Below, piece by piece: positions 10,798 through 19,383 of a stretch of DNA of 64,000 nt (positions are counted from its first letter, which is position 1; each line of letters starts with the position of its first letter). The notes below the pieces were generated by a model. It did not search any database, had not been told where the DNA came from, and worked only from the letters and a program-made list of their open reading frames with translations. The stretch is from Mycoplana rhizolycopersici. Lineage in GTDB: Bacteria; Pseudomonadota; Alphaproteobacteria; Rhizobiales; Rhizobiaceae. The translations under genes were made by a program, and so were the position numbers. The DNA lies in assembly GCF_013378445.1 (NCBI RefSeq), contig NZ_JABXYK010000001.1:1-64000 (forward strand), written 5' to 3'.

Positions 10798-12072
10798 TTA
10801 CTTCTTATCGAGACCGTAGACGGAATGCAAAGTCCGTACTGCGAGTTCCGCGTAGGGGCCGTCGATCAGGATGGAAATCTTGATTTCCGAGGTGGTGATG
10901 GCCTTGATGTTGATGCCCTTGTCGGCCAGCGCCCGGAAGGCCGAGGCGGCCACACCTGCGTGGCTGCGCATGCCGATGCCGATGACGGAGACCTTGACCA
11001 GGCCCGTCTCGTGCTGGATCACGTCGAAACCGACCTTCTCCTTCGCCGCTTCCAGAACCTTGAGCGACTTCTCGACGTCGCCGGAGGGGACGGTGAAGGT
11101 CATGTCGGTCTTCGAACCGTCCTCGGAAATATTCTGGACGATCATGTCCACATTAATGTGGGCCTCGGCCAGCGGGCCGAAGATCGCAGCCGAAACACCC
11201 GGGCGGTCGGCGACGCGCCGGAGCGAAATCTGCGCTTCATCCTTGGCATAGGCGATGCCGGTTACGACTTCCTGTTCCACGATCTCTTCCTCATCACAAA
11301 TCAGCGTACCGGGCGGGTTCAGAAGATCGCCCATGCCCGGCGCATCGGGATCCTCGAAGGACGAGCGCACGAAGGTGCGCACCTTGTGCACCATGGCGAG
11401 CTCGACCGAGCGCACCTGCAGAACCTTGGCGCCCAGCGACGCCATTTCCAGCATTTCCTCGAAGGCGATCTTCTTCAGGCGGCGCGCCTTGGGCTCGATG
11501 CGCGGGTCGGTCGTGTAGACGCCGTCTACGTCGGTATAGATATCGCAACGGTCTGCCTTCACCGCTGCCGCAATCGCCACCGCAGACGTATCCGAACCGC
11601 CGCGGCCGAGCGTGGCGACGCGGTTGTCCGGGCCGATTCCCTGGAAGCCGGCAACGACGGCGACCTGGCCCTCGCCCATGCGGCGGATGATCTCGTCCCC
11701 GTTGATGTCGAGGATCCGCGCCGCACCGTGCGCGTTGTCCGTCTTGATCGGGATCTGCCAGCCCTGCCAGGAGCGGGCGTTGATACCCATTGACTGCAAA
11801 GCGATGGCCAGAAGGCCGGAAGTGACCTGCTCGCCGGAGGCGACGATCGTGTCGTATTCGCGCGCGTCGTAGAAGGGCGAGCTTGCGCCCGTCGCCTTCG
11901 GCATGCCATGCACCCAGCCGACGAGTTCGTTGGTCTTGCCCGACATCGCCGAAACGACGACGGCCACTTCGTGACCCGCATCGACCTCGCGTTTGACGTG
12001 GCGCGCGACATTGTGAATGCGGTCCAGGTCAGCGACGGAAGTTCCGCCGAATTTCATCACGATGCGTGCCAT
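10798..12072 (-). CDS. lysC: Aspartate kinase
   Basis: Phosphorylates aspartate, the entry step to lysine, threonine, methionine and diaminopimelate. The 424-residue product starts with the KFGGTSV signature (7-13). The amino-acid kinase domain runs to about 240 and two ACT domains (about 265-424) provide feedback control. The length suggests an aspartokinase of the type encoding alpha and beta subunits in frame. The upstream gap 12073-12191 holds no gene. lysA, the last step toward lysine, is 41 kb away at 53119. Confidence 0.97.
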   Translation of the reverse strand: MARIVMKFGGTSVADLDRIHNVARHVKREVDAGHEVAVVVSAMSGKTNELVGWVHGMPKATGASSPFYDAREYDTIVASGEQVTSGLLAIALQSMGINARSWQGWQIPIKTDNAHGAARILDINGDEIIRRMGEGQVAVVAGFQGIGPDNRVATLGRGGSDTSAVAIAAAVKADRCDIYTDVDGVYTTDPRIEPKARRLKKIAFEEMLEMASLGAKVLQVRSVELAMVHKVRTFVRSSFEDPDAPGMGDLLNPPGTLICDEEEIVEQEVVTGIAYAKDEAQISLRRVADRPGVSAAIFGPLAEAHINVDMIVQNISEDGSKTDMTFTVPSGDVEKSLKVLEAAKEKVGFDVIQHETGLVKVSVIGIGMRSHAGVAASAFRALADKGINIKAITTSEIKISILIDGPYAELAVRTLHSVYGLDKK

Positions 12073-12191
12073 ATCTGTCTACCGGTACTGGTGGGTCGCG
12101 CAGACGCGCGGAAAGTCGCGGCGTCTCTTAACCGAAGAGGGGGCGGGGCGCAATGGCGGGTTTGTTGGCGGTCGGCCAAGCTGCGGTACGC

Positions 12192-12434
12192 TCAGCCGTA
12201 CCGGCGCGCCCACTCGGCGACAGGTTGCCCGCGATACACTGGCTTTTCCTTGCAGCTCTGCGGGCGATCGGGCCGCCCTTGCCCATCCAGACCGGCATCC
12301 GCAAGAAGGCGTCTGTCCCCGCGCACGATCAGCACCGACACGAAGTGCCGCATGGCCGCATCGTTGCGCGCCCGCTGCAGCCGATCCTCAAATCTGTCGA
12401 GGCATGACTTCCACGTCCATCGCCACTTGCTCAC
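12192..12434 (-). CDS. Small unknown basic protein divergent from a LysR regulator
   Basis: An 80-residue frame begins with GTG at 12434, preceded by a strong GGGGAGG ribosome site. It is rich in Arg and Trp (KWRWTWK near the start) with an amphipathic helix around 12-35. A segment reading GDRRLLADAGL at about 39-49 loosely recalls the end of DUF1127 proteins, but the match is weak. The gene is transcribed away from the LysR gene, and the shared 102-base region carries a LysR-type box. Its reality rests on the ribosome site and the arrangement. No function is claimed. Confidence 0.5.
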   Translation of the reverse strand: MSKWRWTWKSCLDRFEDRLQRARNDAAMRHFVSVLIVRGDRRLLADAGLDGQGRPDRPQSCKEKPVYRGQPVAEWARRYG

Positions 12435-12474
12435 ACGCGCCTCCCCATCAGGAAGCTCGATGGTTCCCCTGCGA

Positions 12475-12503
12475 TAGACATTCCACAAACGAATAGTTAT
12501 GAT
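12475..12503 (+). promoter_or_regulatory. Promoter of the LysR gene
   Basis: TAGACA (12475-12480) and TATGAT (12498-12503) are separated by 17 bases, each matching 5 of 6 positions of the vegetative consensus. Transcription would start near 12510, about 27 bases before the LysR start codon at 12537. Confidence 0.65.
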
Positions 12504-12506
12504 GCA

Positions 12507-12527
12507 GCCATCAGAAAAACAGATGGC
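12507..12527. promoter_or_regulatory. LysR-type binding box ATC-N9-GAT
   Basis: GCCATC (12507-12512) and its reverse complement GATGGC (12522-12527) flank nine bases, giving an ATC-N9-GAT core as in nod-box type LysR sites (T-N11-A). It overlaps the predicted LysR transcription start, so the regulator could repress itself while acting on the divergent small gene. The motif is seen directly. The binding protein is inferred from position. Confidence 0.55.
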
Positions 12528-12536
12528 GCCGCAAAC

Positions 12537-13403
12537 ATGTCGCTGCCGCTTGAAAGCGAACTTCTTCGGGCCTTCCTGATCATAGCGGACACGGGGAACG
12601 TCACGCGCTCCGCCGCCATGCTCGGCCGCACCCAGTCCGCAATCAGCATGCAGGTCAAGCGGCTGGAGGAAGCCGTCGGCGCACCGCTGTTCGAGCGCGG
12701 GCCGCGCGGCGTGACCTTGTCCGCGGAAGGGCGGCGTCTCGTTCCCTATGCACAGCGCATCGTCGGCCTGATCGACGAGACAGCGTCCGCCATGCGGTCC
12801 AAGCCTCTGGACGGACCGGTCCGTGTCGGCATCCCGGAGGAGTATACGCAGACGGTGCTGCCGCGGGCGCTGGCGGCTTTTGCCGAGTGCCATCCCGCCA
12901 CCGAGGTCACCGTGCTTTGCGGACACTCGGCACAGCAGGCCAAGGCGCTGGAGAACGACGAGCTTGACCTCGCCGTCGTCTTCGACTGGCGCGGCACCCA
13001 GAGCGGCGACGTGCTTTGCGTCGACCCCACCGTCTGGGTGACGTCGCGCGCCCACGAACTGCACCTGTTACGGCCGGTGCCGATCGCGGTTTATCGAAAC
13101 TCCGACTGGTTTCGCGATTTCGCGCTCCGTTCGTTGCAGCAGCATACGATTCCCTATCGCGAGGCGTTCAGCTGCGACACCTGCAGCGGGCTTGCAACGG
13201 CCGTGACGGCGGGGCTCGCCATCGCTCCCCTGGCCCGCAGCAATATCCCGCCCGCCGCGCGGGAACTTACCCGCGACGACGGTTTCCCGCCGGTGGATTC
13301 GTCACGCGTGGTGCTGAAACTCAATCCGCATCGGTCGAGTGCTGCTATCACCAGCATGATGGAGGTCATCCGGGCAGCCTTCCAGCCGAGCGCCCTGGGA
13401 TAA
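12537..13403 (+). CDS. LysR family transcriptional regulator
   Basis: A 288-residue regulator with an N-terminal winged helix-turn-helix (about 5-65, with the GRTQSAISMQVKRLE recognition segment) and a C-terminal effector-binding domain containing the DLAVVFDW pattern. It is divergent from an 80-residue small protein, and an ATC-N9-GAT box lies over its own promoter. The usual logic is negative autoregulation plus control of the divergent gene. The ligand is unknown. Its N-terminal sequence differs from LsrB, so it should not be named after that regulator without a search. Confidence 0.9.
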   Translation: MSLPLESELLRAFLIIADTGNVTRSAAMLGRTQSAISMQVKRLEEAVGAPLFERGPRGVTLSAEGRRLVPYAQRIVGLIDETASAMRSKPLDGPVRVGIPEEYTQTVLPRALAAFAECHPATEVTVLCGHSAQQAKALENDELDLAVVFDWRGTQSGDVLCVDPTVWVTSRAHELHLLRPVPIAVYRNSDWFRDFALRSLQQHTIPYREAFSCDTCSGLATAVTAGLAIAPLARSNIPPAARELTRDDGFPPVDSSRVVLKLNPHRSSAAITSMMEVIRAAFQPSALG

Positions 13404-13547
13404 CAGGCAGCCGTCATTCTTCGCCACAGCGGGCGAGAGGTTGCATCGGTCGGCGGAACGACGGAAGATTGCCTCGACGCGTGGGCGAGCCGAACGAACC
13501 GGAACTCGTGCCGACGCGGATGGGACGAGCCGAATGGAGACGCATCC

Positions 13548-13949
13548 ATGTCCGACGATTTCCACGCCTTCATCCAGAAACGTAAGGAAGTTGCCCGCGC
13601 CTACATCAATGGCGATGCCGGCCCGCTAGAGGCGATCGCCGCCGCAACGTCGCCCGCAAGCTTCTTCCACCCACGGGGAACGGTGGTGGAAGGGGCAGAC
13701 GAGGTACTCGCCCGTTACGTGGACGATGCCGCCTCCTTCGATCCCGGCGGCGAGAGCGACATCGAGATCATCCACATGGGCCACGACGGCAAATTCGGCT
13801 ATTGGGTCGGCTACCAGAATGCCACCGCACGCCTGAAGGGCCTCCCCGACCCCGTACCGATGCGCCTTCGCGTCACCGAAATCTTCCGCCGTTCTAACGG
13901 CCGATGGCAACTGGTGCACCGGCACGCTGATCTTGCCGACAAGGCTTGA
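13548..13949 (+). CDS. NTF2-like / SnoaL-type small protein
   Basis: A 133-residue single-domain protein with the profile of the NTF2-like fold: an N-terminal helix, a cavity-forming middle and a C-terminal strand pair ending [22 protein letters not shown], a pattern of DUF4440/SnoaL-like proteins. Such proteins may be isomerases, hydrolases or ligand binders, and no catalytic set can be assigned here. It follows the LysR gene by 144 bases on the same strand and precedes ubiG by 139 bases. I see no operon evidence. Confidence 0.75.
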   Translation: MSDDFHAFIQKRKEVARAYINGDAGPLEAIAAATSPASFFHPRGTVVEGADEVLARYVDDAASFDPGGESDIEIIHMGHDGKFGYWVGYQNATARLKGLPDPVPMRLRVTEIFRRSNGRWQLVHRHADLADKA

Positions 13950-14088
13950 AAATGTTCTTCACCAAATCCGGACCAACGACACGCGGCAGAACCACGCAGC
14001 CCCGTCCTGGGCAATGCGAATGTCGGCGGCGGACTTGACTTCAACGCCCAACCGTCCGACTTCAGGAGCGGAAGGAAAAGGAGCCGCC

Positions 14089-14838
14089 ATGAGCGAGACT
14101 GCGCGCACGACCATCGACCAGGCCGAAGTGGACCGTTTCTCGGCCATGGCTGCGGAATGGTGGGATCCGAACGGAAAATTCCGTCCGCTGCACAAGTTCA
14201 ATCCGGTTCGCCTTGCCTACATCCGCGATGCAGCCTCGGCGCACTTTGGCCGGGATCCGAAAGCCCATCTTCCGCTCGAAGGCCTGCGTGTGCTCGACAT
14301 CGGCTGCGGCGGTGGCCTGCTGTCCGAACCGATGGCGCGCATGGGTGCCATCGTCGTCGGTGCCGACGCTTCGGAGAAGAATATCGGTATTGCCAAGACC
14401 CATGCGGCCGGCAGCGGTGTCGAGGTGGACTATCGCGCGGTGACAGCCGAGGCTTTGGCCGAAGCCGGCGAGAGCTTCGATATCGTCTTGAACATGGAAG
14501 TGGTCGAACACGTCGCCGATGTGGACTTCTTCCTTACCACCTGCGCCTCCATGGTGCGCCCGGACGGCATGATGTTCGTCGCCACCATCAACCGCACCCT
14601 CAAGGCGGCAGCCCTGGCGATTTTCGCCGCGGAGAACGTGCTGCGCTGGCTGCCTAAGGGCACCCACCAGTATGAAAAGCTGGTGCGCCCCGAGGAGATC
14701 GAAAAGCCGCTCCAGGCCGCAGGCCTGTCGGTGACCGATCGTACCGGCGTCTTCTTCAATCCGCTTTCCAACCAGTGGAACCTGTCCAAGGACATGGACG
14801 TCAACTACATGCTGGTCGCACGCCGCGCAAAGGCCTGA
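14089..14838 (+). CDS. ubiG: Ubiquinone biosynthesis O-methyltransferase UbiG
   Basis: SAM-dependent methylase for both O-methylations in ubiquinone synthesis, peripheral on the inner membrane. The product is 249 residues. The conserved [15 protein letters not shown] opening is followed by the SAM motif DIGCGGG at 70-76 and the post-motif GxDAS, and the typical EVVEHV and [12 protein letters not shown] segments. The frame is open further upstream, but ATG at 14089 has AAGGAAAAGGAG before it and matches the family start. No other ubi gene is nearby. Confidence 0.97.
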   Translation: MSETARTTIDQAEVDRFSAMAAEWWDPNGKFRPLHKFNPVRLAYIRDAASAHFGRDPKAHLPLEGLRVLDIGCGGGLLSEPMARMGAIVVGADASEKNIGIAKTHAAGSGVEVDYRAVTAEALAEAGESFDIVLNMEVVEHVADVDFFLTTCASMVRPDGMMFVATINRTLKAAALAIFAAENVLRWLPKGTHQYEKLVRPEEIEKPLQAAGLSVTDRTGVFFNPLSNQWNLSKDMDVNYMLVARRAKA

Positions 14839-14876
14839 GCTCGGCGCGGGCCGGCTGAACCGTTGCCATCGCCATC

Positions 14877-15473
14877 TCAGGGTTTCAGGGAGTGGACGTG
14901 CGCCAGCAGGTCAGCCTGATCACGTGCATTGGCCTCGGCGAGTTGCCGCACACGGCCACGGTCGATGACGACAGCCCCACCGGACGGGTCGAACGCAGCC
15001 TTGAATGTGAAGGCGACGGGACTGGGACCCTTGTCGTGCAGATGCTCCAGCCGTGCGACCCCATCGGCCCATTTTGGCCGCGTGCCCGCGTCGACCCACC
15101 ACAACACCAGCGGCGGCCAGCTTTGCTTGCGGTTCCAGTGGCGCGCATGCTTCAGCGCGTCGGCATGGACGCCATTGTAGGAGAATGCCATCAGCGATTC
15201 CAGGTCGTGCCAGAGCGACAGGGACGACGGCCCGCTATCGAAGCCGCTCGCCGCGATGAAGCGCGGGAAAACCTGCTCGCCCCAGCTTTCCGGCCCCTCG
15301 ACACCGGCATATCCGGAGCGGCCGACAAAGCCTTTGGCCTTCTGCGCCGCCGCGAAATTGGCCGCCTCCCGCAGGCGAAAGCCTTGCACGGCCGGACTCT
15401 CGTATTCGTCCACATGCAGCCCGAAATTATACATCGCGAGATGATGGCTCGGCGCGGGACGATGAGGCGCCAT
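14877..15473 (-). CDS. DUF3291 domain protein
   Basis: A 198-residue protein matching DUF3291: an N-terminal HHLAMYNFGLHV strand, a central SLSLWHDLESLMAFSYNGVHADAL block and the WWVDAGTRP segment typical of this dimeric ferredoxin-like fold. The biochemical role is not established. Its ATG lies three bases past the stop of the DUF1178 gene upstream, so it is the last member of a tightly packed minus-strand chain. It ends 38 bases from the convergent ubiG stop, and I see no clear terminator there. Confidence 0.8.
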   Translation of the reverse strand: MAPHRPAPSHHLAMYNFGLHVDEYESPAVQGFRLREAANFAAAQKAKGFVGRSGYAGVEGPESWGEQVFPRFIAASGFDSGPSSLSLWHDLESLMAFSYNGVHADALKHARHWNRKQSWPPLVLWWVDAGTRPKWADGVARLEHLHDKGPSPVAFTFKAAFDPSGGAVVIDRGRVRQLAEANARDQADLLAHVHSLKP

Positions 15474-15475
15474 CG

Positions 15476-15904
15476 CTAGTTCTTATCGTCAGGCAGGACC
15501 GGAAGCGGGGCGATCTCCACCCCCTCCTCGATCAGCGACCGCGCTTCCTCGGCCGTGGCACGCCCGATCAGTCCACGCTGCTCGCTTTCGCCATAGTGGA
15601 TCTTGCGCGCCTCTTCCGGGAAGCGGTCGCCGACATCTTCCGCGTTCGCCTTGATCGTCGCAACGATCTCGCGCAGCTTGTCCATCGCCTGCTGGTCGTG
15701 CGCAGTCATGACGGCATGCCGCCGCTCTTCCTTCTTGCGTGCAGTCGAGACCGAAGGCGCCATCAGCCGCTTGCTGACGCGCGGCGAACCACACGACGGA
15801 CAACTGACGAGCCCGCGCTCCTGCTGGCGGCCGAAATCTTCCGAGGAGCCGAACCAGCCCTCGAATTCGTGGGCATTGTCGCAGATGAGGTCGTAGCGAA
15901 TCAC
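15476..15904 (-). CDS. DUF1178 family protein
   Basis: A 142-residue protein starting with the family hallmark IRYDLICDNAHEFEGWF. Cys8, Cys35 and Cys38 (CPSCGS) form a likely zinc ribbon, followed by a helical region with the AMDKLREIVATI and FPEEARKIHYGE motifs conserved in DUF1178. Function is unknown. The GTG start at 15904 overlaps the TGA of the upstream amidase gene as GTGA, which sets the start and implies coupled translation. The family commonly sits beside Nit-type amidases and glutaredoxin, as here. Confidence 0.88.
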   Translation of the reverse strand: MIRYDLICDNAHEFEGWFGSSEDFGRQQERGLVSCPSCGSPRVSKRLMAPSVSTARKKEERRHAVMTAHDQQAMDKLREIVATIKANAEDVGDRFPEEARKIHYGESEQRGLIGRATAEEARSLIEEGVEIAPLPVLPDDKN

Positions 15905-16758
15905 GCGGCAACGCCTCCTGTTCCGGACTGTGCGATCTCCTCGACCGAAAAGGCCCGCCCGTTCCGGAGGTTCGGTATCCGGTCGCGCGCTGCCTTGACG
16001 GCACCGATATCCGCTTCGGCAATGACGATAGCCTCGCCGGTTCCGCCGGCCGATGCGACCACCCTGCCCCACGGATCGATGATAATGGAATGGCCAAACG
16101 TCTCGCGGCCGTCCTGGTGAACGCCCGCCTGTGCCGCCGCGATGATGTAGACGCCGTTCTCGATTGCACGCGCCCGCAGCAGCGTTTCCCAGTGCGCCTC
16201 ACCCGTCTGCCGCGTGAAGGCGGCGGGGACGGAAATGATCTGTGCGCCCGCCTTCGCCTCGGCCTTGAACAGTTCCGGGAACCGCACGTCGTAACAGATG
16301 GTAAAACCGAGCTTGGCGAAGGGGAGGTCCGCGACCTTGGCGACATTGCCCGGGCTGTAAACCGCGCTCTCGCGCCAGCTTTCGCCGTTGTCCAGATCGA
16401 CGTCGAACATATGGATCTTGTCGTAAGAGCAGATCCGTTGCCCGTCCGGTGCAAACAGGAAGCCGCGGTTTGCGACCTTGCCGTCCGAAAGCGCGATTGC
16501 GGTCGAGCCGACATGAAGATGGATGCCGAGTTCGCCCGCCAGCTCTGCCGCCTTGCGCACGATCAGGTCGTCGTCCTCCGCCCGGAGGACGGCTTTCAGC
16601 CCGGCCCTGTCCTTCTGGACCGCCCCAGTCATTTCCGGTGTCTGGACATATATCGCGCCCTGGGCGACGGCCTCTCGAACGAGGCGCTCCATCGACCGGG
16701 CATTCGCCTCCGGATCGATACCGGAGCACATCTGGACGGCGGCGATTCTCACGGACAT
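15901..16758 (-). CDS. Carbon-nitrogen hydrolase, Nit-type (probable deaminated-glutathione amidase)
   Basis: A 285-residue nitrilase-superfamily hydrolase with the full catalytic set Glu42, Lys114 and Cys155 (ICYDVRFPEL). The KIHMFDVDLDNGESWRES stretch after the Lys resembles the Nit1/YbeM subgroup, whose established role is repair of deaminated glutathione. Sitting directly after glutaredoxin fits that role, though the substrate is inference. The ATG at 16758 has GAGGG and GAGAG upstream. A GTG at 16776 overlapping the glutaredoxin stop is a possible earlier start. Confidence 0.88.
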   Translation of the reverse strand: MSVRIAAVQMCSGIDPEANARSMERLVREAVAQGAIYVQTPEMTGAVQKDRAGLKAVLRAEDDDLIVRKAAELAGELGIHLHVGSTAIALSDGKVANRGFLFAPDGQRICSYDKIHMFDVDLDNGESWRESAVYSPGNVAKVADLPFAKLGFTICYDVRFPELFKAEAKAGAQIISVPAAFTRQTGEAHWETLLRARAIENGVYIIAAAQAGVHQDGRETFGHSIIIDPWGRVVASAGGTGEAIVIAEADIGAVKAARDRIPNLRNGRAFSVEEIAQSGTGGVAA

Positions 16759-16772
16759 CGTCTCTCTATCCC

Positions 16773-17030
16773 TCACGCCGCCAGCAGCGGGTCCAGCTTG
16801 CCGGCACGCTCGAGCTCATGCAGGTCGTCGCAACCGCCGACATGCTCGCCGTCGATGAAGATCTGCGGGAACGTGCTTTTGCCGTTCGCGCGCTGGATCA
16901 TTTCCTGGCGAAGCTCCGGTGCATTGGTAGCGTCGAACTCGGTAAAGGCGACGCCCTTCGTCTCCAGCAGCTTCTTCGCGGCGCTGCAATATCCGCAAAA
17001 CTGCCGCGTATAAATGTCGACCGAAGCCAT
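16773..17030 (-). CDS. grxC: Glutaredoxin 3
   Basis: A compact 85-residue dithiol glutaredoxin that uses glutathione to reduce disulfides in the cytoplasm. The active site is C12-G-Y-C15, and the cis-Pro segment TFPQIFI and GGCDDLHEL glutathione-binding region are intact. ATG at 17030 has GGAG upstream, and an ATG five codons earlier (17045) is possible. It lies between comF (41 bases away) and the amidase gene, with the stop nearly fused to the next start, so the set is probably one operon. Confidence 0.95.
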   Translation of the reverse strand: MASVDIYTRQFCGYCSAAKKLLETKGVAFTEFDATNAPELRQEMIQRANGKSTFPQIFIDGEHVGGCDDLHELERAGKLDPLLAA

Positions 17031-17071
17031 TACAGCATTCTCCATAAGCGATTGGCGGGTTCCTTTATCCT

Positions 17072-17812
17072 TCATATATGGTCCGAAAGAGCCCTTGCAA
17101 AGGTCAAAACGCGGACCTCGCCCGCCCCACCGCGTATCAGGGCCCGCGTCGCCGCGGCAACCGTCGCGCCCGTCGTATAGACATCGTCGACAAGAAGGAT
17201 CCGCTTGCCGGCCAGCTCGACCCTGTCCTTTTCCGCAACTGCGAACGCGCCTTGCACATTCTCCCGCCGTGCGTTTGCGCTGAGGCCGATCTGCTGCCGG
17301 GTCCGCCGCTTGCGCTGAAGCAGGCCTGCGGCGAGGGGCTTGCCGGTCTGGCACGCGATCGCCCGCGCGAGCTCGGCGGCCTGATTGAACTTGCGCGCCA
17401 GCAGGCGATAGCGATGCAGGGGTACCGGAACGACGGCATCGCAGTCCGCGATCAGACCGTCCGAAGCCCGCACCATCCACTGCGCCATCATCGGCGCCAG
17501 ATCGGTGCGGTCGCGATATTTCAGGCCGTGCACCAGATTGCGGGCGAGCCCGTCATGCACGACCGCCGAGCGCAGACGCGTAAACGGCGGCGGATCTGCG
17601 ATGGCGTCGGCGCACAGGATGCCGGGGCCGAGGTCGTGCGCGAAAGGAAGGCCGAGCACCTCGCAATAGGGCCGCTCGATGAACCTTAGCGAGGACCAGC
17701 ACCGCGCGCAGATGCCGGCGTGGCGCCCCAGGATCACCTGGCAGCCCGGGCAGCAAGGCGGATAGACGAAATCGAGCGCTCCCCGCGCCGCCTCGCGCAT
17801 GCGGCCCAGCAT
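17072..17812 (-). CDS. comF: ComF family protein (phosphoribosyltransferase fold)
   Basis: A 246-residue ComF homologue. An N-terminal cysteine cluster (Cys20, Cys21, Cys24, then Cys35 and Cys38) should bind zinc, and the C-terminal half is a phosphoribosyltransferase fold with the PRPP motif ILLVDDVYTTGAT at 205-217. ComF acts in handling imported single-stranded DNA in competent bacteria. In alphaproteobacteria the role is unproven. The start is ATG at 17812 or 17800. It diverges from the methyltransferase gene across a 102-base region and leads the comF-grxC chain. Confidence 0.9.
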   Translation of the reverse strand: MLGRMREAARGALDFVYPPCCPGCQVILGRHAGICARCWSSLRFIERPYCEVLGLPFAHDLGPGILCADAIADPPPFTRLRSAVVHDGLARNLVHGLKYRDRTDLAPMMAQWMVRASDGLIADCDAVVPVPLHRYRLLARKFNQAAELARAIACQTGKPLAAGLLQRKRRTRQQIGLSANARRENVQGAFAVAEKDRVELAGKRILLVDDVYTTGATVAAATRALIRGGAGEVRVLTFARALSDHI

Positions 17813-17914
17813 GGCCTTTCGAAAATTGCCGGGATCGGTTTGCCTCACGCGGTTGACATTCCTATCTCCATACCGCCTTTGCAGGCGAGACACGCCCCTC
17901 AGCGCATCGAACGA

Positions 17915-18802
17915 ATGGAATGTTCCTTGGAAGCGATCTTCGATCAAGCCCTGGTTGAAAAGAACCGTCTTCGCACGCTCAGATCGGAGACGCCGCCGGC
18001 GGATTTCCTGCTGAAGATCGCCGCAGAGGAGCTGGCCGAACGGCTGGCCGTTGTCGAACGCCAGTTCGAAACGGCGGCAGAAATTCACGGCTATACCGGC
18101 CTTGCCGCGCGCGCGCTCCTTGCGACGGGCAAGATCGGAAAGGTCACCCGCATCGAGACCCATGCCGCGTTTGCGGCCCCGGGGGACGCCTTCGCCACAG
18201 CGCCGCTGGAACAGCTGCCGCTGGAGCCGGCGTCGATCAATCTGGCCGTATCGCCGCTTTCACTGCACCTGACCAACGACACGCCCGGCATGTTCGTCCA
18301 GATCCGCCGCGCGCTGAAGCCGGACGGCCTCTTTCTCGCCGCCGTCCCGGGCGCAGACACGCTGCAGGAACTTCGCGACGTGCTGCTGCAGACGGAGGTC
18401 GAGATGACGGGCGGAGCCAGCCCGCGCGTCATCCCCTTCGCCGACATCCGCGACATAGGAGCCCTTCTGCAACGCGCCGGCTTCGCCCTGCCGGTGACGG
18501 ACAAGGAGACGTATACCGTCCGCTACGATTCGCTGTTTGAGCTGATGCGCGACCTGCGCGCCATGGGCATGGCAAACCCGCTCACGGCCCGCAGCCGCAA
18601 ACCGCTGGGGCGCTCGTTCTTCCTGCGGGCAGCGGAACTTTATGCGCAACGCTATTCCGATCCGGACGGCCGCGTGCGCGCCAACTTCTCGATCATCTAC
18701 CTGTCGGGATGGGCACCGCACGAGAGCCAGCAAAAGCCGCTGAAGCCCGGTTCGGCAAAGACGCGCCTCGCCGACGCGCTCAAGGCGAAGACGCTCGACT
18801 GA
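17915..18802 (+). CDS. Class I SAM-dependent methyltransferase (BioC/NDUFAF5-like)
   Basis: A 295-residue protein with the layout of the NDUFAF5/BioC-like family: the IFDQALVEKNRLR opening, the FLLKIAAEELAERLAVVERQ segment, then a Rossmann-type methyltransferase region with LTNDTPGMFVQIRRALKPDG and FLAAVPGADTLQELRDVL. The classical glycine-rich SAM loop is weak, as in NDUFAF5 relatives, so methyl transfer is not certain. ATG at 17915 fits the family start. A TTGACA (17852-17857) upstream may be part of its promoter. It is divergent from comF. Confidence 0.8.
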   Translation: MECSLEAIFDQALVEKNRLRTLRSETPPADFLLKIAAEELAERLAVVERQFETAAEIHGYTGLAARALLATGKIGKVTRIETHAAFAAPGDAFATAPLEQLPLEPASINLAVSPLSLHLTNDTPGMFVQIRRALKPDGLFLAAVPGADTLQELRDVLLQTEVEMTGGASPRVIPFADIRDIGALLQRAGFALPVTDKETYTVRYDSLFELMRDLRAMGMANPLTARSRKPLGRSFFLRAAELYAQRYSDPDGRVRANFSIIYLSGWAPHESQQKPLKPGSAKTRLADALKAKTLD

Positions 18803-18832
18803 CCGTTTGCTGTGAAGTGTCGTTCCTCGAGA

Positions 18833-19003
18833 TCAGCCCACATTCACGATGGCATCGCGGATCGTGATGAACACGTTCATAAGCTGGTCGCGGAAGGCGC
18901 TGAGGCCACCAAGAAGACCGATGGATATGAGTGCCGCCAGCAAGCCGTATTCCACGGCCGTTGCCCCGCTACGATCCTTCATCAGAGCTTTCAGCACACG
19001 CAT
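18833..19003 (-). CDS. Flp/Fap-type pilin, 56 residues
   Basis: The frame encodes a tiny prepilin: a short basic leader MRVLKALMKDRSG, then the Flp hallmark TAVEYGLLAALISIG, a hydrophobic helix (about 14-38) and a short polar tail ending in Gly. The Glu-Tyr pair after the leader is the classic Flp motif, normally cut by a prepilin peptidase and assembled by a tad/cpa system. ATG at 19003 has GAGGT 7 bases upstream. No tad/cpa gene is in the window, so it is an orphan locus, perhaps feeding a distant assembly system. The gene ends 31 bases from the convergent methyltransferase. Confidence 0.9.
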   Translation of the reverse strand: MRVLKALMKDRSGATAVEYGLLAALISIGLLGGLSAFRDQLMNVFITIRDAIVNVG

Positions 19004-19071
19004 TACGACCTCGCTCGTTGTACTCTGACGTCCCGGCGCGCACGCCGTGGATGGTGAATGCTACGCCCGTC

Positions 19072-19383
19072 TCAGCAGCCGTTTTCGCCGACGATGCAGA
19101 TGGCACCAGGCATTTCCTGCAACACGCTCCGGCGAACCGTGTAGCGCTTGCCTTCGCTGCGCTGGGGGACCGACCCGGTCGACATCATGTCGAAGTTTTC
19201 CGGAGACTGTGCCAGCATGCGCGTGTTCGTCCGCGAGGAAAGAACAGGCGCCAGTACAAGCGCCAGTGCGATCGCCGCCGTGCCGAACAGAAGCGCAAGA
19301 TTGAGCACGCCGATGCGGCCGTTGCCGGGAACCGACGTAAGATCCTTGTCCTGTACCGCTTTCCAGAATTCGTCGTCGCGCAT
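19072..19383 (-). CDS. Small single-pass membrane protein before the Flp pilin
   Basis: A 103-residue protein with an acidic, soluble N-terminus (about 1-22), one hydrophobic membrane segment at about 25-48 and a C-terminal periplasmic or cytoplasmic tail that contains two Cys near its end (AICIVGENGC). I do not recognise a family with confidence. It is 68 bases upstream of the Flp pilin gene on the same strand and probably shares its transcript. A CtrA-like site lies upstream at 19514-19528. Confidence 0.75.
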   Translation of the reverse strand: MRDDEFWKAVQDKDLTSVPGNGRIGVLNLALLFGTAAIALALVLAPVLSSRTNTRMLAQSPENFDMMSTGSVPQRSEGKRYTVRRSVLQEMPGAICIVGENGC

